Shown here piece by piece: positions 11,505-25,800 of a DNA stretch of 64,000 nucleotides. The notes beneath the pieces are model-generated. The model ran no database searches and had not been told where the DNA came from. It saw only the letters and a program-made list of their open reading frames with translations. This DNA is from Sphaeroforma sirkka (Eukaryota; Opisthokonta; Ichthyosporea; Ichthyophonida): assembly GCA_001586965.3 (NCBI GenBank), contig LUCW03001354.1:36001-100000 (forward strand), given 5' to 3'. Position 1 is the first letter of the stretch; the number at the start of each line of letters is the position of its first letter. Position numbers and translations under genes: made by a program.

Positions 11505-14500
11505 GCTTACCTAGGCTGGACGTGTTTCTATTTATACCCTAGACTGGAGGTGTTTCTATGTATAACCTAGACTGGAGGTGTTTCTATGTAAAACCTAGAC
11601 TGGAGGTGTTTCTATGTATAACCTAGACTGAAGGTGTTTCTATGGTGTTTTTTATGTATAACCTAGACTGGAGGTGTTTCTATGTAAAACCTAGACTGGA
11701 GGTGTTTCTATGTATAACCTAGGCTGGAGGTGTTCCTATGTATAACCTAGACTGGAGGTGTTTCTATGTATAACCTAGACTGGAGATGCTTCTATGTATA
11801 ACCTAGACTGAAGGTGTTTCTATGTATAACCTAGACTGGAGGTGTTTCTATGTATAACCTAGGCTGGAGGTGTTCCTATGTATAACCTAGACTGGAGGTG
11901 TTTCTATGTATAACCTAGACTGAAGGTGTTTCTATGGTGTTTTTTATGTATAACCTAGACTGGAGGTGTTTCTATGTAAAACCTAGACTGGAGGTGTTTC
12001 TATGTATAACCTAGGCTGGAGGTGTTCCTATGTATAACCTAGACTGGAGGTGTTTCTATGTATAACCTAGACTGGAGATGCTTCTATGTATAACCTAGAC
12101 TGAAGGTGTTTCTATGTATAACCTAGACTGAAGGTGTTTCTATGGTGTTTTTATGTATAACCTAGACTGGAGGTGTTTCTATGTAAAACCTAGACTGGAG
12201 GTGTTTCTATGTATAACCTAGGCTGGAGGTGTTCCTATGTATAACCTAGACTGGAGGTGTTTCTATGTATAACCTAGACTGGAGATGCTTCTATGTATAA
12301 CCTAGACTGAAGGTGTTTCTATGTATAACCTAGACTGGAGGTGTTTCTATGTATAACCTAGGCTGGAGGTGTTCCTATGTATAACCTAGACTGGAGGTGT
12401 TTCTATGTATAACCTAGACTGGAGATGTTTCTATCTATAACCTAGACTAGAGTGTTTCTATCTATAACCCAGACTAGAGCCTAGACTGAAGGTGTTTCTA
12501 TCTATATCCTTAACTGGAGGTGTTTCTGTGTATAACCCAGACTGGCTATGTATAACCTAGACTGGATGTGTTTCTATGTATAACCTAGACTGGAGCATAG
12601 ACTGGTGGTGTTTCTATGTATAACCTAGACTGGAGGTGTTTCTATCTATAACCTAGACTGGAGGTGTTTCTATCTATAACCTGGACTGGATGTGTTTCTA
12701 TGTATAACCTAGACTGGAGGTGTTTCTATCTGTAACCTTGACTGGAGGTGTTTCTATGTATAACCTAGACTGGAGGTGTTTCCATCTATAACCCAGAATA
12801 GAGCCTAGACTGAAGGTATTTCTATCTATAACCCTAACTGGAGGTGTTTCTATGTATAACCTAGACTGGAGGTGTTTCTAACTATAACCCAGACTGGAGC
12901 CTAGACTGGTGGTGTTTCTATGTATAACCTAGACTGTAGGTGTTTCTATCTACAACCTAGACTGGAGGTGTTTCTATGTATAACCTAGACTGGAGGTGTT
13001 TCTATGTATAACCTAGACTGGAGTTGTTTCTATGTAAAACCTAGAATGGATTTGTTTCTATGTATAACCTAGACTGGAGCATAGACTGGTGGTGTTTCTA
13101 TGTATAACCTAGACTGGAGGTGTTTCTATCTATAACCTAGACTGGAGGTGTTTCTATCTATAACCTGGACTGGATGTGTTTCTATGTATAACCTAGACTG
13201 GAGGTGTTTCTATCTGTAACCTTGACTGGAGGTGTTTCTATGTATAACCTAGACTGGAGGTGTTTCCATCTATAACCCAGAATAGAGCCTAGACTGAAGG
13301 TATTTCTATCTATAACCCTAACTGGAGGTGTTTCTATGTATAACCTAGACTCGAAGTGATTCTAACTTTAATCCAGACTGGAGCCTAGACTGGTGGGGTT
13401 TCTATGTATGACCTAGACTGGAGATGCTTCTATGTATAACCTAGACTGAAGGTGTGTTTCTATCTGTAACCTTGACTGGAGGTGTTTCTATGTATAACCT
13501 AGACTGGAGGTAATTCTATGTATAGCCTAGACTGGAGGTGTTTCTATGTATAACTTAGACTGAATGTGTTTCTATGTATAACCTAGACTGGAGGTGTTTC
13601 TAACTATAACCCAGACTGGAGCCTAGACTGGTGGTGTTTCTATGTATAACCTAGACTGTAGGTGTTTCTATCTACAACCTAGACTGGAGGTGTTTCTATG
13701 TATAACCTAGACTGGAGGTGTTTCTCCTAGACTGGAGTTGTTTCTATGTAAAACCTAGACTGGAGGTGTTTCTATGTATAGCCTAGAATGGAGGTGTTTC
13801 TATGTATAACCTAGACTCGAAGTGATTCTAACTTTAATCCAGACTGGAGCCTAGACTGGTGGGGTTTCTATGTATGACCTAGACTGGAGATGCTTCTATG
13901 TATAACCTAGACTGAAGGTGTTTCTATGTATAACCTAGACTGGAGGTGTTTCTATGTATAACCTAGGCTGGAGGTGTTCCTATGTATAACCTAGACTGGA
14001 GGTGTTTCTATGTATAACCTAGACTCGAAGTGATTCTAACTTTAATCCAGACTGGAGCCTAGACTGGTGGGGTTTCTATGTATGACCTAGACTGGAGATG
14101 CTTCTATGTATAACCTAGACTGAAGGTGTTTCTATGTATAACCTAGACTGGAGGTGTTTCTATGTATAACCTAGGCTGGAGGTGTTCCTATGTATAACCT
14201 AGACTGGAGGTGTTTCTATGTATAACCTAGACTGGAGATGTTTCTATCTATAACCTAGACTAGAGTGTTTCTATCTATAACCCAGACTAGAGCCTAGACT
14301 GAAGGTGTTTCTATCTATATCCTTAACTGGAGGTGTTTCTGTGTATAACCCAGACTGGCTATGTATAACCTAGACTGGATGTGTTTCTATGTATAACCTA
14401 GACTGGAGCATAGACTGGTGGTGTTTCTATGTATAACCTAGACTGGAGGTGTTTCTATCTATAACCTAGACTGGAGGTGTTTCTATCTATAACCTGGACT

Positions 14501-17500
14501 GGATGTGTTTCTATGTATAACCTAGACTGGAGGTGTTTCTATCTGTAACCTTGACTGGAGGTGTTTCTATGTATAACCTAGACTGGAGGTGTTTCCATCT
14601 ATAACCCAGAATAGAGCCTAGACTGAAGGTATTTCTATCTATAACCCTAACTGGAGGTGTTTCTATGTATAACTTAGACTGGAGGTGTTTCTAACTATAA
14701 CCCAGACTGGAGCCTAGACTGGTGGTGTTTCTATGTATAACCTAGACTGTAGGTGTTTCTATCTACAACCTAGACTAGAGGTGTTTCTATGTATAACCTA
14801 GACTGGAGGTGTTTCTATGTATAACCTAGACTGGAGTTGTTTCTATGTAAAACCTAGAATGGATTTGTTTCTATGTATAACCTAGACTGGAGCATAGACT
14901 GGTGGTGTTTCTATGTATAACCCAGACTGGAGGTGTTTCTATCTATAACCTAGACTGGAGGTGTTTCTATCTATAACCTGGACTGGATGTGTTTCTATGT
15001 ATAACCTAGACTGGAGGTGTTTCTATCTGTAACCTTGACTGGAGGTGTTTCTATGTATAACCTAGACTGGAGGTGTTTCCATCTATAACCCAGAATAGAG
15101 CCTAGACTGAAGGTATTTCTATCTATAACCCTAACTGGAGGTGTTTCTATGTATAACCTAGAATGGAGGTGTTTTTATGTATAACCTAGACTCGAAGTAA
15201 TTCTAACTTTAATCCAGACTGGAGCCTAGACTGGTGGGGTTTCTATGTATGACCTAGACTGGAGATGCTTCTATGTATAACCTAGACTGAAGGTGTTTCT
15301 ATCTGTAACCTTGACTGGAGGTGTTTCTATGTATAACCTAAACTGGAGGTGTTTCTATGTATAGCCTAGACTGGAGGTGTTTCTATGTATAACTTAGACT
15401 GAATGTGTTTCTATGTATAACCTAGACTGGAGGTGTTTCTAACTATAACCCAGACTGGAGCCTAGACTGGTGGTGTTTCTATGTATAACCTAGACTGTAG
15501 GTGTTTCTATCTACAACCTAGACTGGAGGTGTTTCTATGTATAACCTAGACTGGAGGTGTTTCTCCTAGACTGGAGTTGTTTCTATGTAAAACCTAGACT
15601 GGAGGTGTTTCTATGTATAGCCTAGAATGGAGATGCTTCTATGTATAACCTAGACTGAAGGTGTTTCTATGTATAACCTAGACTGGAGGTGTTTCTATGT
15701 ATAACCTAGGCTGGAGGTGTTCCTATGTATAACCTAGACTGGAGGTGTTTCTATGTATAACCTAGACTCGAAGTGATTCTAACTTTAATCCAGACTGGAG
15801 CCTAGACTGGTGGGGTTTCTATGTATGACCTAGACTGGAGATGCTTCTATGTATAACCTAGACTGAAGGTGTTTCTATGTATAACCTAGACTGGAGGTGT
15901 TTCTATGTATAACCTAGGCTGGAGGTGTTCCTATGTATAACCTAGACTGGAGGTGTTTCTATGTATAACCTAGACTGGAGATGTTTCTATCTATAACCTA
16001 GACTAGAGTGTTTCTATCTATAACCCAGACTAGAGCCTAGACTGAAGGTGTTTCTATCTATATCCTTAACTGGAGGTGTTTCTGTGTATAACCCAGACTG
16101 GCTATGTATAACCTAGACTGGATGTGTTTCTATGTATAACCTAGACTGGAGCATAGACTGGTGGTGTTTCTATGTATAACCTAGACTGGAGGTGTTTCTA
16201 TCTATAACCTAGACTGGAGGTGTTTCTATCTATAACCTGGACTGGATGTGTTTCTATGTATAACCTAGACTGGAGGTGTTTCTATCTGTAACCTTGACTG
16301 GAGGTGTTTCTATGTATAACCTAGACTGGAGGTGTTTCCATCTATAACCCAGAATAGAGCCTAGACTGAAGGTATTTCTATCTATAACCCTAACTGGAGG
16401 TGTTTCTATGTATAACTTAGACTGGAGGTGTTTCTAACTATAACCCAGACTGGAGCCTAGACTGGTGGTGTTTCTATGTATAACCTAGACTGTAGGTGTT
16501 TCTATCTACAACCTAGACTAGAGGTGTTTCTATGTATAACCTAGACTGGAGGTTTTTTTCTATGTATAACCTAGACTGGAGTTGTTTCTATGTAAAACCT
16601 AGAATGGATTTGTTTCTATGTATAACCTAGACTGGAGCATAGACTGGTGGTGTTTCTATGTATAACCCAGACTGGAGGTGTTTCTATCTATAACCTAGAC
16701 TGGAGGTGTTTCTATCTATAACCTGGACTGGATGTGTTTCTATGTATAACCTAGACTGGAGGTGTTTCTATCTGTAACCTTGACTGGAGGTGTTTCTATG
16801 TATAACCTAGACTGGAGGTGTTTCCATCTATAACCCAGAAGAATAGAGCCTAGACTGAAGGTATTTCTATCTATAACCCTAACTGGAGGTGTTTCTATGT
16901 ATAACCTAGAATGGAGGTGTTTCTATGTATAACCTAGACTCGAAGTGATTCTAACTTTAATCCAGACTGGAGCCTAGACTGGTGGGGTTTCTATGTATGA
17001 CCTAGACTGGAGATGCTTCTATGTATAACCTAGACTGAAGGTGTTTCTATCTGTAACCTTGACTGGAGGTGTTTCTTTGTATAACCTAGACTGGAGGTGT
17101 TTCTATGTATAGCCTAGACTGGAGGTGTTTCTATGTATAACTTAGACTGAATGTGTTTCTATGTATAACCTAGACTGGAGGTGTTTCTAACTATAACCCA
17201 GACTGGAGCCTAGACTGGTGGTGTTTCTATGTATAACCTAGACTGTAGGTGTTTCTATCTACAACCTAGACTGGAGGTGTTTCTATGTATAACCTAGACT
17301 GGAGGTGTTTCTCCTAGTCTGGAGTTGTTTCTATGTAAAACCTAGACTGGAGGTGTTTCTATGTATAGCCTAGAATGGAGGTGTTTCTATGTATAACCTA
17401 GACTCGAAGTGATTCTAACTTTAATCCAGACTGGAGCCTAGACTGGTGGGGTTTCTATGTATGACCTAGACTGGAGATGCTTCTATGTATAACCTAGACT

Positions 17501-19652
17501 GAAGGTGTTTCTATGTATAACCTAGACTGGAGGTGTTTCTATGTATAACCTAGGCTGGAGGTGTTTCTATGTATAACCTAGACTGGAGGTGTTTCTATGT
17601 ATAACCTAGACTGGAGGTGTTTCTATCTATAACCTAGAATAGAGTGTTCCTATCTATAACCCAGACTAGAGCCTAGACTGAAGGTGTTTCTATCTATATC
17701 CTTAACTGGAGGTGTTTCTGTGTATAACCCAGACTGGCTATGTATAACCTAGACTGGATGTGTTTCTATGTATAACCTAGACTGGAGCATAGACTGGTGG
17801 TGTTTCTATGTATAACCTAGACTGGAGGTGTTTCTATCTATAACCTAGACTGGAGGTGTTTCTATCTATAACCTGGACTGGATGTGTTTCTATGTATAAC
17901 CTAGACTGGAGGTGTTTCTATCTATAACCTAGACTGGAGGTGTTTCTATCTATAACCTGGACTGGATGTGTTTCTATGTATAACCTAGACTGGAGGTGTT
18001 TCCATCTATAACCCAGAATAGAGCCTAGACTGAAGGTGTTTCTATCTATAACCCTAACTGGAGGTGTTTTCATGTATAACCTAGACTGAAGGTGTTTCTA
18101 TCTATAAACCTAACTGGAGGTGTTTCTATCTATAACCTTAACTGGAGGTGTTTCTATCTATAACCTGGACTGGAGGTGTTTTCATGTATAACCTACACTG
18201 GAAGTGATTCTATCTAACCTGGACTGGAGGTGTTTCTATGTATAACCTAGACTGGAGATGCTTCTATGTATAACCTAGACTGGAGGTGTTTCTATGTGTA
18301 ACCTAGACTGGAGGTGTTTCTACGAATAACCTAGACTGGAGCCTAGACTGGTGGTGTTTCTATTTATAACCTAGACTGGAGGTGTTTCTATGTATAACCT
18401 AGGCTGGAGGTGTTTCTATGTATAACCCAGAGTGGAGGTGTTTTCATGTATAACCTACACTGGAAGTGGTTCTATCTAACCTGGACTGGAGGTGTTTCTA
18501 TGTATAACCTAAACTGGAGATGCTTCTATGTATAACCTAGACTGGAGGTGTTTCTATGTATAACCTAGGCTGGAGGTGTTTCTATCTATAACTCTAACTG
18601 GAGGTGTTATTATGTATAGCCTAGACTGAAGGTGTTTCTATGTATAACCTTAACTGGAGGTGTTTCTATATATATCCTAGACTGGAGGTGTTTTCATGTA
18701 TAACCTACACTGTAAGTGGTTCTATGTATAACCTAGACTGGAAGTGCTTCTATCTATAATCTAGACTGGAGGTGTTTCCTTTTATAACCCAGACTAGAGT
18801 CTAGACTGAAGGTGTTTCTATCTATAACCTCAACTGGAGGTGTTTCTGTGTATAACCCAGACTGGCTATGTATAACCTATACTGGAGGTTATTCTATCTA
18901 TAACCTGGACTGGAGGTGTTTCTATTTATAACCTAGACTGGAGCATAGACTGGTGGTGTTTCTATGTGTAACCTAGACTGGAGGTGTTACTATCTATAAC
19001 CTGGACTGGATGTGTTTCTATTTATAATCTAGACTGGGGGTGTTTCTATGTATAACCTAGACTGGAGCCTAGACTGGTGGTGTTTCTATGTATAACCTAG
19101 ACTGGAGGTGTTTCTATCTATAGTCTAGACTGGAGGTGTTTCCATCTTTAATCCAGACTAGAGCCTATAACCTAGACTGGAGGTGTTTCTATCTATAGTC
19201 TAGACTGGAGGTGTTTCCATCTATAACCCAGACTAGAGTCTAGTCTGAAGATGTTTCTATCTATAACCTCAACTGGAGGTGTTTCTGTGTATAACCTAGA
19301 CTGGCTATATATACCTAGACTGGAGGTGTTTCTATCTATAACCTGGACTGGAGGTGTTTCTATTTGTAATCTAGACGGGAGGTGTTTTTATGTATAACCT
19401 AGACTGGAGGTGTTTCTATGTATATCCTAGACTGGATGTGTTTCTATGTATAACCTAGACTGAAGATGTTTCTATGTATAACCTAGACTGGAGGTGTTTC
19501 TATCTATAACCTGGACTGGAGGTGTTTCTGTTTATAACCTAGACTGGTGGTGTTTCTATGTATAACCTAGACTGTAGGTGTTTCTATGTAAAACCTAGAC
19601 TGGAGGTGTTTCTATGTATTACCTAGGCTGGAGGTGTTTCTATGTATAACTA
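11505..19652. repeat. Minisatellite of about 8 kb, 28-bp unit with higher-order structure
   Basis: The basic unit is 28 bp: CCTAGACTGGAGGTGTTTCT followed by ATGTATAA. Roughly 290 copies are present, with substitutions (CTATCTATAACC, GGTGTTCCTATG) and short units such as TGGAGCCTAGACTGGTGG. Rare variants recur at long range. The junction GTGTATAACCCAGACTGGCT occurs at about 12528, 14341, 16084, 17720 and 18848, so blocks of about 1.6-1.8 kb are themselves repeated in tandem. The last kilobase is more divergent. No coding frame survives through it. Confidence 0.95.
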
Positions 19653-19877
19653 ATAACGGCTGTCAAGCGGTCAGGACACACTTGCGAAGCCATAAACGGG
19701 CGATCCTACTATTAAAATGGTATTACGAAACAGTCTGAGACTCTGGGGCGCCCTATTTAATTCGCACACCCTTCTAAACACTTTCGCATCAACTGCCACA
19801 CACTCGTGCCTAAATATGCCTATTTACACCTTCTGGTGCGATTCCTTATTTCCGTACACATCCCTTGCACCTATCAC
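19653..19877. other. Short spacer downstream of the OXA1-type gene
   Basis: This separates the end of the 28-bp array from the stop codon of the minus-strand OXA1-type gene, so it should contain that gene's 3' untranslated region. I did not identify a polyadenylation site with confidence. Confidence 0.3.
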
Positions 19878-22800
19878 CTATCGATTAGTTCTGCGCTTTG
19901 CCCTGGACTTTTGGGCGCGGGTATTCTTGGTACTATTAGCCTTGCCCGTTATTGGATTGAAGCTCTGGCTGATCACATTCTGGGTCGGTGCTGCGGTGGC
20001 CTGTCCATCCTGATAATATAATGGACCAGGACAGGACATTGAACATGAGACAAGTGTAGTTGTAAAGATGCAGATCTTAGTGTGTATACAGACAGGCATA
20101 TAAATTTTTATAGACCGCTATCGGTATAGGGTTGCAGGAACGAAGTAGGTGGGGTTGATACATACATACACGCACGCTGTAAAAAAGATAAAAGTTCACA
20201 TTTGCATTCACAAACAACAAATTCTCTCCTGCGTGTGTGCGGTAATGAGAAGATATCGGACAGTTCTAAACCCCTTCCTTCACGAGCATTTGCTAGCACG
20301 TTGAACGTTCAGAGCTCAGATCCGGTGATGTGGCATTCACCAACACGTGTGTACGGTCAAAGTTCAGAGGTGTGGAACACGTGTGTACGGTCAGAGTTCA
20401 GAGGTGTGGAACACGTGTGTATGGTCAGAGTTTAGAGGTGCGGCATACCTGTTTCAGCTGCATTTGCTGGGCCGTCTTCAACGTCTCCCAGAAATCCATA
20501 GGCGGTGGCTGCAATAGGGCAAACAGAGGCACGTACGTTAGTACTTACTGTCCAAGTGTCAAAGATGTTGGTATAAAACCCCGACATTCTGGATTGGTGT
20601 TATCATGGTTACGATGTGCTAGTTCCGTGCGCTGCACGCCTTGTCAAGAACAAAACTAAACCGCAGCGATAGCGGAACACAATTATAGCAATGAACGATA
20701 CACTTCTGATGTTAGAACGTGTCTAGTAACCCTAACAACAGCGTAGATCTAATAACCATGACAACAGCGTAGATTGACTACGAGCTAGAATGCAGACCAA
20801 ACATCCACAGCAGACATCACTGCTAATGGACACATATCAGAGACAGAACACATGAGAGTCAGTCGACCCAAAAAGTCGCACTCAGCATTGGTTATCTTAG
20901 CACAAACGGGGTAATCGATCCTGAACAGAGGTGCACGGTACACTCAGACACCTAGAAACATGCGTTATCCTCTCACGCTCCGCACAAACCAAGCCTACAC
21001 AAGGGATGGGCAACACGGAACACATTGCTATGGACACACAAGAGGGGGTAAAGCACACACACGGCCAGCCTATAGACCTCAATAGTACGCAAACCCTAAA
21101 CCCTAAAAAGGCTACCACTGCAGGTATAGGTATGGGCCATTCGCATTAGTAAGCATGTGCATGTACCACTGACAGCATTGTCGTACACCCATCTGTGTTG
21201 CCACCTCACACTTTGTGTATTCGCGGACTCGCCTCTGCCGGTCAACCCCTAAATACTTCTTACTTGCACACACACAAACGCACATATGCCTGGCCATGCC
21301 ACACACATACGCCTTATTCACACTCACATACACATACGTCTTATTCACACTCACACATACCGCATTAGGGTCCCTGGGAGGAGGCTCTCTTACAGCCGGA
21401 ACTCCAATGAAGTTGCGGACGTACTGAATCTTGAACAGGGCCACTTGAGAGAGAGAGACGACATTATTGGCGCACCAATACAGCAGCAAGGCCTAGGAGA
21501 TGTATATATTGGACCATGAGCTAAGGAGGTTGTATTAAGAATAGAGTAGTAAGGCCTAGGAGATGTATGTATTGGACCATGAGCTTTGAAGAATAGAGTA
21601 GTAAGGCCTAGGAGATGTATGTATTGGACCATGCGCTTTGAAGAATAGAGTAGTAAGGCCTAGGAGATGTATGTATTGGACCATGAGCTTTGAAGAATAG
21701 AGCAGTATGGCCTAGTAGATGTATGTATTGGACCATGCGCTTTGAAGAATAGAGTAGTAAGGCCTAGGAGATGTATGTATTGGACCATGAGCTTTGAAGA
21801 ATAGAGCAGTATGGCCTAGTAGATGTATGTATTGGACCATGCGCTTTGAAGAATAGAGTAGTAAGGCCTAGGAGATGTATGTATTGGACCATGAGCTTTG
21901 AAGAATAGAGTAGTAAGGCCTAGGAGATGTATGTATTGGACCATGAGCTTTGAAGAATAGAGCAGTATGGCCTAGTAGATGTATGTATTGGACCATGCGC
22001 TTTGAAGAACAGAGTAGTAAGGCCTAGGAGATGTATGTATTGGACCATGAGCTTTGAAGAATAGAGCAGTATGGCCTAGTAGATGTATGTATTGGACCAT
22101 GAGCTAAGGAGGTTGTATTAAGAATAGAGTAGTAAGGCCTAGAGAGATGTATGTATTGGACTATGAGTTAAGGGGTTGTAATAAGAATACAGCAGTAAGG
22201 CCTAGGAGATGTATGTATTGGACCATGAGCTAAGGAGGTTGTGTTAAGAATAGAGCAGTAAGGCCTAGGAGATGTATGTATTGGACCATGAGCTTTGAAG
22301 AACAGAGTAGTAAGGCCTAGGAGATGTATGTATTGGACCATGCGCTTTGAAGAATAGAGTAGTAAGGCCCTAGGAGATGTATGTATTGGACCATGAGCTT
22401 TGAAGAATAGAGCAGTATGGCCTAGTAGATGTATGTATTGGACCATGCGCTTTGAAGAATAGAGTAGTAAAGGCCTAGGAGATGTATGTATTGGACCATG
22501 AGCTTTGAAGAACAGAGCAGTATGGCCTAGTAGATGTATGTATTGGACCATGAGCTAAGGAGGTTGTATTAAGAATAGAGTAGTAAGGCCTAGAGATGTA
22601 TGTATTGGACTATGAGTTAAGGGGGTTGTAATAAGAATACAGCAGTAAGGCCTAGGAGATGTATGTATTGGACCATGAGCTAAGGAGGTTGTGTTAAGAA
22701 TAGAGCAGTAAGGCCTAGGAGATGTATGTATTGGACCATGAGCTAAGGAGGTTGGATTAAGACGAGAGCAAAATAGTAATACTCTTATGTGTTATGTGGG

Positions 22801-25800
22801 TTAGATTTGATATAGTACTAAGACTAGTGGAAAATAGTAATACCTTGTGTTGGGGGGGGGGAGATCTGATATAGAATTAAATCAAAACCAGTGCAAAATA
22901 GTAATACTCGTTTGTGTTATGGAGGAGTAGATTTGATATAGTACCAAGATCAGTGCAAAACAGTACTACCTAGCACCACACACACCTACCGCTGGGAACT
23001 GGGCGACCAACGGTACCATGGCAAAGGGCATTATTCGTAGTACCGTGCGCATGGTATCGCTTTGTTCCGAGGCTTTGGTTCCCTCGGCTCCCAGTTCAAT
23101 GGCACACAACGTCGTCAGACCAGACAGCACCGGCAGTGCGTAGGTGGGATCGGCGGCTGTGAGGTCACTGAACCACATGGTGCCGCCCTAGGTGTATGTG
23201 AGAAAGTGGAGGAAGGAAGGGCCTTTAAATGGGCATTCGAGTACACATGGGGCATGTATGTATGGGTTGACTGAGTGTTACACGTGGACATAGGATAGAT
23301 ACTACGAGCAGTGCGGAACAAGGGAGCCGGCGGCTGTGAGGTCGCCGCACCACATAGTATCGGCCTATGTGCATGTTAGAAGTGAAGGAAGCAGAGGCCT
23401 TCAAAACGGCCTTCAAGTATACATGGTATCGGCCAATGTGCATGTTAGAAGGGGAGAAGCAGTGACAGCCACATACACAGCGTGTCCCGTAGGGGAGGTC
23501 AACGTTTACGAATTCAGAAAGGAACACTCGAACTCGCCTGATATGCATGACAGACAGTGAGGAAACATATGGTTTAAATGCTCATTGTGCATGTATGTGA
23601 TACTCTTAGATTTCACCAGTTTAGCAAAGCAAACAGGCTACCGCTCTGCGCGAGATATGTCCCTAACTATACGCTGAAACTATCAAGACTTTACTTAGAT
23701 ATACAATTGGTATACAACTGATATCTTCAATTGGAGAGTAGACTGATAGTAATGTGCATATGGAACTAATATCTACAATTGGAGAGTAGACTGATAGCAT
23801 TGTGCATATGCAATTGATATGTGATACGCCATACAAACCCGAACTAATCGACAGCTGCGATTCGATACAGTGTGGCCGGTGAGGCAATGAAGCACATGGC
23901 ACCACCCTACACACACGTGGGATGTGATATGCCCATGGCACGCCAGTTTGTTTGTTGAGGTCGAATATGATAGGTGCAACATGAATACAAGCACCGTGGC
24001 TATTCATGTGACAAATAGTCAAATAGGTACACACAGCACACAGTCGGCTGCTGTGTTGGCATGGGGCAAGTCCATTACAGACAGGCTCTATATAACGAGT
24101 TTAATACAAACTGGATGTACCTAGTACACTGTATATACCTAGTCCATTATAGATGTATATATCTAGTCCACATATATCTAGACTAACACAAACCTATGTA
24201 CCTTGTCCACTACAGTCGGTGTATACCTAGTCCAATATCTAGTCTGATACAAACTATAAGTACCTAGTCCACTATAGTCTGTATATATCTAGTCTAATAC
24301 AAACTATATGTACCAAGTCCACTATAGTCTGTATATATCTAGTCTAATACAAACTATATGTACCTAGTCCACTAGTAGTCTGTATAAACCTGGTCAGCAC
24401 TGAACGAAGGGGACCTGAAAACGATATACCGGGCGCAGATGTGCCTACTAGTGCTGGTTCAGGTGCATGCCAACCTGAGATTTGCATGCTATAGATCTGA
24501 TGTAGTAGATACATAGACAGTGTTTAAACGCGATACATTAAACGTGGTCACAGTAGTGGTGGCTATGAGAGCTTCAGTCATCTTTTAAATAGTGGTGCAG
24601 GTGTACATCATCGTGAGGTTGGTGTACTATACATCCGATGTAGTAGACACCTAGACATACTGTGTGTTTAAACGCGATACATACCGTGGTCATAGATGCT
24701 ATGGGGGCTTCGGCCATTTTTCGGAGGCCAAAAAACATGCCCATGGCAAAGGGCATCTGCACCATTGGCTGCGCAAACATTCCGGAGTAGGACACATTGT
24801 TCGCAGCCATATGCGCCTGTAAACCAAAAAACAACGGTATCAAACAAAACGTCAACCAAGAAAAAAAAATCAGACAAAACGGTATCAAACAAACTGACCA
24901 AGATCTGACAAACGCGGGCTGAGTGGGATTCGTAATGCGTTGCTATGCACGTTGCTATGCACGTTTGTACCGAACAATAAGTGGAGAGTTGTTTACGACG
25001 GTCAGATCAAAATCCTTCAAATTTGGAACCATATGCTATTGGAGATGCTTAGCTATGAGACAAAAGTACCGAACATTTCGGTCACAACAGGCTTCCACCA
25101 GTTGAGCTCACAAGAGGGGCATATCACACGCATTCCCAAAATGTGTGCCGATCGATCACAATCTGAACAACTTCATAGATAACTGAATCTTTGCTATCAA
25201 GCCGAAATGACTGTCCTCTTCCCGTGCAGGGAGGAATAGATACATATATACATAAATACAGATACATATATACCTAGATACATAGATAAATAGATACATA
25301 AATACATAGATGCATAAATTCCTAGATAAATAGATACATAAATACCTAGATACCTAGACACATAAATACCTAGATACATAAATACCTAGATAGATAGATA
25401 CATAAATACCTAGATAGATAGATAGATAGATACATAAATACCTAGATACATAGTTATATAGATACATAATACCTAGATACATAGTTCCATAGATTCATAT
25501 ACATAAATACACAGATACATAGTTCCATAGATACATATACATAAATACACAGATACATAGATACACAAATAGATACAAGAGATATTGGGCCACTGTGATA
25601 TAGGCAGGTGGTGGGGACGCTGTGTACCTGGTCATACAATTGTCTGTTGACATGCACCCTCCCACTAGTCAATTTGTATAGACGGACCACACCGTGTACA
25701 CACACACGTCTTGATGCCGACCTGTGAGTCGGTGACTTACCCACATCTGACGGTTTACATCGCCCGCCTTGCCATGTTCGCCGTTAGAGATGTGCATCTT

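Noticed and set aside
19717-20013. 98-residue frame on the plus strand
   Set aside because: It is largely antisense to the last OXA1 exon (19878-20009).
21493-22760. CRISPR-like array
   Set aside because: Units are contiguous with no unique spacers, and the sequence is eukaryotic.
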